Shown piece after piece: positions 57,831 to 64,000 of a DNA stretch of 64,000 bases; the stretch's first letter is position 1; every line of letters starts with the position of its first letter. The notes beneath the pieces are model-generated. The model was not told where the DNA came from. It ran no database searches and was given only the letters and a program-made list of their open reading frames with translations. The translations under genes were made by a program, and so were the position numbers. This DNA comes from Lithodes maja (lineage: Eukaryota; Arthropoda; Malacostraca; Decapoda; Lithodidae): assembly GCA_037953745.1 (NCBI GenBank), contig JBAKBP010003081.1, positions 62,001 to 126,000 on the forward strand, read 5' to 3'.

Positions 57831-59186
57831 CAAATGCAGTCAGTCGCGGGTTTGATGCGAGATATTTGTCTAAGCGCAGTTTAAATGAATCAACGGTGCT
57901 GCAGTCTATAACGTCTCGGGGAAGCCCATTCCACAAGTTGACAACTCGATTGAAGAAGAAATTCTTAGATTCGTGTGAGTTAAAAGATTTACCAATAATT
58001 TTGCAACCGTTTCCCCGCGTGTAATTAGATTGGTCGATAGTGAAGTACTTACTACAGTTCATATTGTCGATGCCTTTGATGATTTTCAACACTTGAATTA
58101 AGTCACCTCTTAATCTGCGCTGAGTTAAAGGAAATAGATTTAATTCTCTAAGACGCTCTTCGTATGGTTTGTTCTTTAGGCTAGGTATCATTTTGGTAAC
58201 GCTACGTTGAACTCGTTCTAGCTTGTTTATATCTTTTTGGTAATAAGGGCACCAGGATTGAACGCAGTATTCCAGAAGAGGGTGGACTAAGGAATTGTAA
58301 AGGGTTAGGATAACTTCTTTGGATTTATGCTCAAATGACCTGCCTATAAAGCCAATTATTTTGTTTGCCTCCTTAACAACTGCTGAAGATTGTTGACTCG
58401 GTTTTAGGTTACTCGATATTGTTACTCCCAGATCGGTTTCTCTGTTTACATTCTTAAGCTGAGTGCCATTCATCGAATAGTTTGCTTTCTCATTTAGGTA
58501 TCCGATATGTAGTACTTTACATTTATCCGCATTGAAACTCATTTGCCAAATTTGGGCCCAACATGACAATTTATCTAGATTGTGTTGCATTCAACTTGTT
58601 CTTTTGAGAGTACGCTATTTGCAATTTTTGTATCGTCAGCAAATTTTGAGATTGTACAGGTGAGACCCTCATCTATGTCGTTGATGTAAATTAGAAAGAG
58701 AATTGGTCCTAGTACCGATCCCTGGGGTACCCCGCTACTTACATTGGTCCATTTAGATGCCTTACCGTTTATGACTACTCTTTGCTTTCTGTCGCTGAGC
58801 CAATTTTCTATCCATTTCAACACACCGTCTTGTATTCCATGCGCTTTTAGTTTTAGCAGTAAACGTTTGTGGGGAACTTTGTCAAAGGCCTTTTGAAAAT
58901 CAAGGTATATAATATCTACAGCTTTACTCTCATCGTAGAGGTTGAGGATATCGTGGAAGAAGTCTAAGAGGTTTGTTAAACAGGAACGTTTTTTACGAAA
59001 GCCGTGTTGAGTATCTTTAAGTAAGTTATTTGCCTCTAAGTGATTTACGAGTCTGTCTCTTATGACCGTTTCTAGCAATTTACATACAATTGAGGTTAAG
59101 CTAATTGGACGATAGTTACTGGGTAGGGATTTGCTGCCTTTTTTGAATATCGGTGTTACGTTGGCTAGCTTCCACTGATCAGGCAT
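57808..59186 (-). pseudogene. CR1-like LINE, family B, 3' part with one frameshift
   Basis: 59186-58575 has DQWKLANVTPIFKKGSK, NYRPISLTSI, LDFQKAFDKVPHKRL, SGVPQGSVLGPILF and FADDTKI. The second frame, 58590-57808, holds the thumb and C-terminus (MQHNLDKLSCWA, WNGLPRDVIDC). One frameshift near 58585 separates them. It is truncated at 59186, where it meets a Jockey-like fragment. The protein ends a few bases before an octamer tail complementary to the family A tail. Confidence 0.88.
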
Positions 59187-59400
59187 TAGAAAGAGAAGTG
59201 GAGACAGGACAGAACCTTGAGGAACAACGGTGTTGATAGGTTGAGGAAGTGAACGATGGCCGTCCACAACTGCAGCTGTGGGGCGGTCTGATAGGAAATT
59301 AGAGACAAAGGGACAGACAGAGGGATAGAAAACGAAGGAGGGGAGTTTGGAAATTCAAGACTTGTGCCAGTCTCTATCAAAGGCTTTCGATATTCTTACT
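59187..59400 (-). pseudogene. Jockey-like LINE, family J2, palm fragment
   Basis: It encodes VVDGHRSLPQPI and PQGSVLSPLLFL, matching the 17431-17560 region, and is fused in frame with CR1 family B at 59186 (the 59267-58575 frame). This is a junction of two fragments, not a real fusion gene. Confidence 0.7.
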
Positions 59401-59438
59401 TACAGTTTCTTACAGTAGATCCTCTGGAAAAGGGCAAA

Positions 59439-60439
59439 CTAGGCCTGTGTATCCAGCTCAGTGCCAGTACTTGCACTACTGCGGCCGTTCACGGTGTTGG
59501 CGGCGGCGGCAGCAGACGCAACATTTTTACTATTCTGTATTTTTGCTTTATAATCAAACTTCAAATCTTGTCTTCCCCATGCTTTATCAAGATTACTTTC
59601 AAACTTCTTTATTGATTCGGAATCGACTACATACTGGGGCATTGCGTTCCACTCATTTACCACTCTATCACAAAATGAGTTCTTTGCCTTTTCAAGCCTA
59701 TTTCTTTCTTTGTAAATTTTCTTAGAGTGTCCTCTTGTTCTTGTTCCCTCCCGCATCAAGAAGATACCTTCACACACATCCTCATCATACTTTCCTGACA
59801 CTATCTTAAAAGTCTCTATCATATCCCCTCTCTTTCTCCTATATGCCAGTGTCGGAAGTCCCAGTGTCCTCAACCTCTGCTCATAGCCCGCGTTCTTCAA
59901 CGTTGGTACCAGCTTGCTAGCTCTCCTCTGCACTTTCTCCACTGCTTCTATATCCTTTACCATATATGGAGCCCACACCTGGTTCGCATATTCCAGGTGC
60001 GGCCTAACCAGCGCTGTATAGAGATTCCTAAAGATATTTTCGTCAAGTGACACAAATGTCCTCCTTATCAGCCCTACAATTCTATTGGCTTTGTTTATCT
60101 TTTCCACTAAATGTTCTGAGAAATTTAACTTATTGTCTATCACTACTCCTATATCCTTTTCTGCATACACTTCCTCCATCGCTTCATACATACTGTATCC
60201 TACCTTGTCTATCTTGCTTGTCCTAATCCGCATATACTTGCATTTTTTTGGATGAAAAGGCATCAACCAATGTTCAGACCATCCCTTCATGCCCTCCACA
60301 TCTCCCTGAAGCAAACCCACATCTTCCTTACTCCTCACTCTTCTATACAGCTTAGTGTCATCCGCATACAGGTATATCTCACTTCCATTAGTTATAACTT
60401 CAGGTAAGTCGTTGATAAATATAACGAACAGTATAGTAG
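59439..60439 (-). pseudogene. CR1-like LINE, family C, C-terminal RT half (split by Academ-like element)
   Basis: The minus frame continues across the transposon from 63867-64000. It has LFVIFINDLPE, YADDTKLYR, the thumb, a LVRPHLEYANQVWAPY block, KVQRRASKLVPTL and WNAMPQYVV, and ends with an Ala-rich tail. The frame up to 60539 runs into transposon sequence at its N-terminal side. The catalytic FADD-type box is YADD here. Confidence 0.88.
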
Positions 60440-60873
60440 AGTCATTTTCAGAGCTTCCGTGACCGTGTTTAGGATACCAAAGTTTCTCAGTGAATTTAAC
60501 AAGGGCAACTGATACTAAAAAAAATAAGCCCCCATACACCTCACCAAAATGACGGGAAAGTTGTTATTTTAGACGTGTTTCAAAATGGCCGCCGCCGTCA
60601 TCTTAAAAAATTGATAAAGTTCTATTTCTTGAAGTGAATGGCCAAAAATGACAATTTTGGTGTCTATTCCCACTAATTTTGGTGTCAGAAGATCAATGGC
60701 ATGGCACAATTAAAAAATAATTAATAAATAATTACCAAATAATTAAGTAAATAAGAAAATAATTAAGAAAATCAATGGGATGGCATAATTCATGATTTAG
60801 AGCCCCATTAACCTCAACATTAAGACAAATATGATGTTGTTAAATCCACTGAGAAACTTTGGTATCCTAAATT
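60440..60873 (+). repeat. Left inverted arm of the Academ-like element
   Basis: It is complementary to 63430-63866. Its own inner end (TTAAATCCACTGAGAAACTT) is the inverse of its outer end (AAGTTTCTCAGTGAATTTAA), so the arm itself is palindrome-bounded. It lacks the last 25 bases found at the inner end of the right arm. Confidence 0.88.
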
Positions 60874-60896
60874 AATAAAACATGAGACCTACTGCA

Positions 60897-63298
60897 TTAA
60901 AATGCACTATCACTGCAGGACAAATATGATGCACAACTGTCAGAATCACTTCCGCTGTCATCATCGCTGCTCTCCATTTGTGGATGACTTGGAGTTTTTA
61001 GAAGATCCAGGAATGATGGAAGTGCAGGTTGGGTATAGCGTACTGGGAGGCATAAGCCATTTACAAGGTGCCATCCATGGCCAATTGGTGATGGATGATT
61101 CTGAAGCTGGAAATTCTTCTGCAGATATGTGAGGTAATTGGTGCACTCTAAGTGTGGTCGTAGACTGTCAGAATCAGGTACCAGTCTGATGATCTTCTTT
61201 TTCTTGAGTACTGACCACTTTGCTGCTCTCACCTCTGCTAGGGTCTTGTGTTTGGTGTCACAATAGATATACCGGATAACAAATTTCTGTAAGTCATTGA
61301 TGATTTCCTGTGTGACTGGAATGATTGTGCCACAACTTTTAAGGAGGTTGCGAGCTTCTGATGATTTTTCTACACGGTCAACAATAGTTTTCTTGCCTAT
61401 TCCATAAAAGCCGGAGTTATGGTCGCATCCGGTAAGAACATAAAGTGGGATCAAAGACTCCGCCATTGCCTCACTACACAAACACCGAGCATTTATCAGC
61501 TGAGATTTGCGTTTCAAGCACAAGAGTCCTGATATTTGCCGAGGCACATAGGCTGCCTGAACGTAGTTATCAGTATCTTCAGTGTCTATGACAACTGCTT
61601 CTGTATACCCTTCTGACCGCAGCTTACCATAAAGAGTGAACAGAGCTGTGTCTGCTTCTGCATGGGCGTATGTGAGATTCTGCAAAACTTCATCTGTGGT
61701 GAGATTCCTTGCTGGTTTGCCAACAACACAGTGTATGAGCTGAATAGTGGTTGTAGATGCCTTTCTTTTGAAAGCAGCCTTGATGAATGCTTGAAGGCGA
61801 ACTTTATTCTCTGGCTTACCAAGAAGAGCATGAAAGTCTCTATTAGAAAGAAATTTGTCCTCTGACTTCATAAACACATTGCAAATGGACTGATTTTTTT
61901 TACGGTGTTGTCGTTCCCTATCTTTGATGGAGAAGTCTTGCTCGTACGAGTCATTAACCAAGATAACACATTCTGCATTCGAATGTCTATTCAGGACAAA
62001 GTTCACAAGTTTCTCACCATAGTCTCCCCACGTTAACTTGGTTCCATCTGCTTTTTCTCTGTCTTCAGTAGTAGGCATTGTTAGATGCCAGATTAGTCCC
62101 ATGTCTACTATTGATGTGTAAATATCAGGGTACGGTATGGATGTCATTGTCAGTTTTTCCTGTAGCTTACTCTTCTGCGTTTTGCGCATAGTACCATTTG
62201 CATTGAAAATTGAAAGGCACTCATCTGTTACTCGATGCTGCATTAAGTCTTCCATCTTTAAGCCGTCACTTGCCTCAACAAGTTTGATGACCGAGGTAAA
62301 TGCCTTACTCTCCATTTCTTCAGTTGTCTGTTTCAGGTTTTCACTTGCTGTCTTCTCGATTTCTTGAGTTGCAAAATTGCCTCTTTTACTACGTGGTATT
62401 CGAGCATTGAGGGACTTTGTTTTGGAATAGACTCTTTCATTTACAAATTCCTCCACTTTTCTTTCTCCATCGGCCTTTGCAGACTTCAGATCAGCAAAGA
62501 GAGCTGGAGAGGCTTGAATTCCAGATTGTAGGGATCTTAGTGTCAGATCTGATTGTCATGATCTTCAAAGATAACTTGACGGACATGATGAAAGAAGATA
62601 TTTTGGGCCTCTCGAAGATTAACATGTTGCAGATGCTCTGTTTTTTCATCAGGAAAAGACTCCTTCAGAGGGTTGCTGACATAATTGCGCTAACATTCAC
62701 GATGATAACGAATTTCCAATCCAAACGCCGTTCGACTGTCTGGGATAGATGCAAGTAGGGTATTCAATCTTTCTCTTATAGGCTCATCTGACAGACAAAC
62801 TGTATGCAACTTGTACCAGTTCCATGTGTCTACTGTTGACAGCAGCAAAAGTTTGGACTTGCCAGGGTTACTGGTTTTTTGTGGTCCTTTCATACACCAC
62901 ACACAGAGATTCTTATCATGAACCACTCCAGTACTAGAACGAAGCTTTTTAGGCACATTTCCTGGGAGTTGTTGACTTGAAGTTGATGCTTGAACTTCTT
63001 CCTGTTCAGATTTCCGTTTACGATTCTGTGCTTGCTGAATATAGCGATTACTACTGATCTGGGTGTAACATTTACTATGCATGTACAGGCCTTTAGATCC
63101 CTTGTCCCACTCCACTGCTGCATAGGCATGCTGAAATTTATCAAGTTCCTTCCACCGAAAACACTTGCTCCTTAGATTCTCCCACTTTGTATCAGATGTC
63201 TTGTCCGTACTATCATCAGCTATACAGGGATGTTGACATAATATGCATTTTAATCCAGGTCCTGGGTCAGGCACATCACTAACTCCTCTACGTTCCAT
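60897..63298 (-). pseudogene. Academ-like transposase: zinc finger part plus XPG-like nuclease part
   Basis: The N-terminal frame 63298-62690 has paired Cys/His sites: CILCQHPC, MHSKCY, CVWCMKG, a HTVC pair and a final YHREC. An in-frame TAG at 62690-62692 and a frameshift near 62530 lead into the frame of 62456-60897. That frame has HAEADTALF (residues 265-273), DTEDTD (291-296) and TGCDHNSGFYGIGKK (342-356), the acidic and helix-hairpin-helix-like blocks of XPG/FEN1-type nucleases, and an Asp/Ser-rich C-terminus. A good splice-acceptor-like TTCTTTTTCAG lies just upstream of the Met, so a 5' intron is possible. Two lesions make this copy inactive unless readthrough occurs. Confidence 0.75.
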
Positions 63299-63429
63299 GC
63301 TTATGATTCTTCACGCCAAATTCGATGCAACAAACCTGAAAAAGAAGGAATTGATCAGTCAACATTCTTGGTTTACATTTTAAATTATATATTATATTAT
63401 TTGAGTAAGTTTCAGAGGATCCGTGACCG

Positions 63430-63866
63430 TGTTTAGGATACCAAAGTTTCTCAGTGGATTTAACAACATCATATTTGTCTTAGATGTTGAGGTTAATGGG
63501 ACTCTAAATCATGAATTATGCCATCCCATTGATTTTCTTAATTATTTTCTTATTTTCTTAATTATTTGGTAATTAGTTATTAATTATTTTTTAATTATGC
63601 CATCCCATTGGTTTTCTGACACCAAAATTAGTGGGAATAGACACCAAAATTGTCATTTTTGGCCATTCACTTCAAGAAATAGAACTTTATCATTTTTTTT
63701 TAAGATGACGGCGGCGGCCATTTTGAAAAACGTCTAAAATAACAACTTTCCCGTCATTTTGGTGAGGTGTATGGGGGCTTATTTCTTTTAGCATCAGTTG
63801 CCCTTGTTAAATTCACTGAGAAACTTTGGTATCCTAAACACAGTCACGGAAGCTCTGAAAATGACT
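63430..63866 (-). repeat. Right inverted arm of the Academ-like element
   Basis: It has both an outer end (GGTATCCTAAACACAGTCAC) and an inner end (GTGACCGTGTTTAGGATACC) that are inverses of each other, a complete MITE-like structure of about 440 bp. TAATTATTT repeats lie in the middle. Confidence 0.88.
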
Positions 63867-64000
63867 ACTAGTAGTAGTCCCAACACCGATCCCTGAGGTA
63901 CCCCACTTGTAATTTCCCTCCACCCCGAGCCTATTCCATTCACCAGTACCCTCTGTCTCCGATCTTTCAGGAAGGCTTCTATCCATTTCACACATTTCTC
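63867..64000 (-). pseudogene. CR1-like LINE, family C, RT palm segment (upstream half)
   Basis: The minus frame reads KWIEAFLKDRRQRVLVNG and SGVPQGSVLG, then meets the transposon at 63866. It continues past the end of the window. Confidence 0.85.

Larger units (their letters stand above)
60440..63866 (-). mobile_element. Academ-like DNA transposon (XPG-like protein), 3.4 kb
   Basis: Outer ends are inverted (AGTCATTTTCAGAGCTTCCG on each side) and the inverted arms extend about 430 bp. The element splits the family C RT between GSVLG and LFVIFIND. The encoded gene (minus strand) has a Cys/His zinc-finger-like N-terminal part and a C-terminal part with an XPG/FEN1-like signature, the combination reported for Academ transposons. 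TAGTAG is present near both ends, but the target duplication cannot be fixed because the flanks are repetitive. I assign Academ with moderate confidence. Confidence 0.72.

Noticed and set aside
59187..59267. Fusion of two RT types in one ORF
   Set aside because: The Jockey-like and CR1-like parts join at a sharp truncation point; it is an accidental in-frame junction.

Overview
This is a eukaryotic, almost certainly invertebrate, repeat-rich genomic window; no host protein-coding gene could be supported. The mix (several CR1-like LINE families, Jockey-like and RTE-like LINEs, a Penelope-like element, piggyBac and TTAA-type MITEs, Gypsy LTR elements with very long LTRs, tRNA-derived SINEs, and long (GA)n and (TA)n microsatellites) fits an arthropod. 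A decapod crustacean is my best guess, by inference only. Nearly every coding segment is a transposable-element protein, most with stops, frameshifts or missing catalytic residues.

Layout. 1-6257: a CR1-like LINE (+) broken by a SINE-like insertion (1366-1884) and a solo LTR (3872-5724). 6282-9838: two copies of a tRNA-derived SINE around a decayed Jockey-like LINE, a (GA)n tract and an 11-copy 30-bp minisatellite. 10054-16557: a complete but dead piggyBac element (11888-16094, TTAA duplicated) with three long-hairpin MITEs nearby. 16741-20960: decayed Jockey-like and RTE-like LINEs (-). 21051-46031: nested LTR elements in a (TA)n tract. Gypsy-2 (33739-46007) sits in the microsatellite, Gypsy-1 (21182-33735) sits at the very edge of the Gypsy-2 3' LTR, and a 3.25-kb LTR-like element sits in the Gypsy-1 5' LTR. 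46032-55195: MITEs, SINE pieces, a decayed CR1 copy, a Penelope-like element with hammerhead-like motifs, and another solo LTR. 55200-64000: a pile of LINE fragments, the last split by a 3.4-kb Academ-like DNA transposon (60440-63866).

The most notable items are: (1) Gypsy-1, whose pol order is protease-integrase-RT-RNase H, the Copia-like order known from the Gmr1 group of Ty3/Gypsy elements; (2) the Academ-like transposon with an XPG-like protein, a Cys/His zinc-finger segment and ~430-bp inverted arms that look like MITEs themselves; (3) the Penelope-like inverted-repeat element with a GIY-YIG-type fragment and two hammerhead-ribozyme-like motifs. Many insertions can be checked inside the window, because a second copy of the host repeat gives the empty site.
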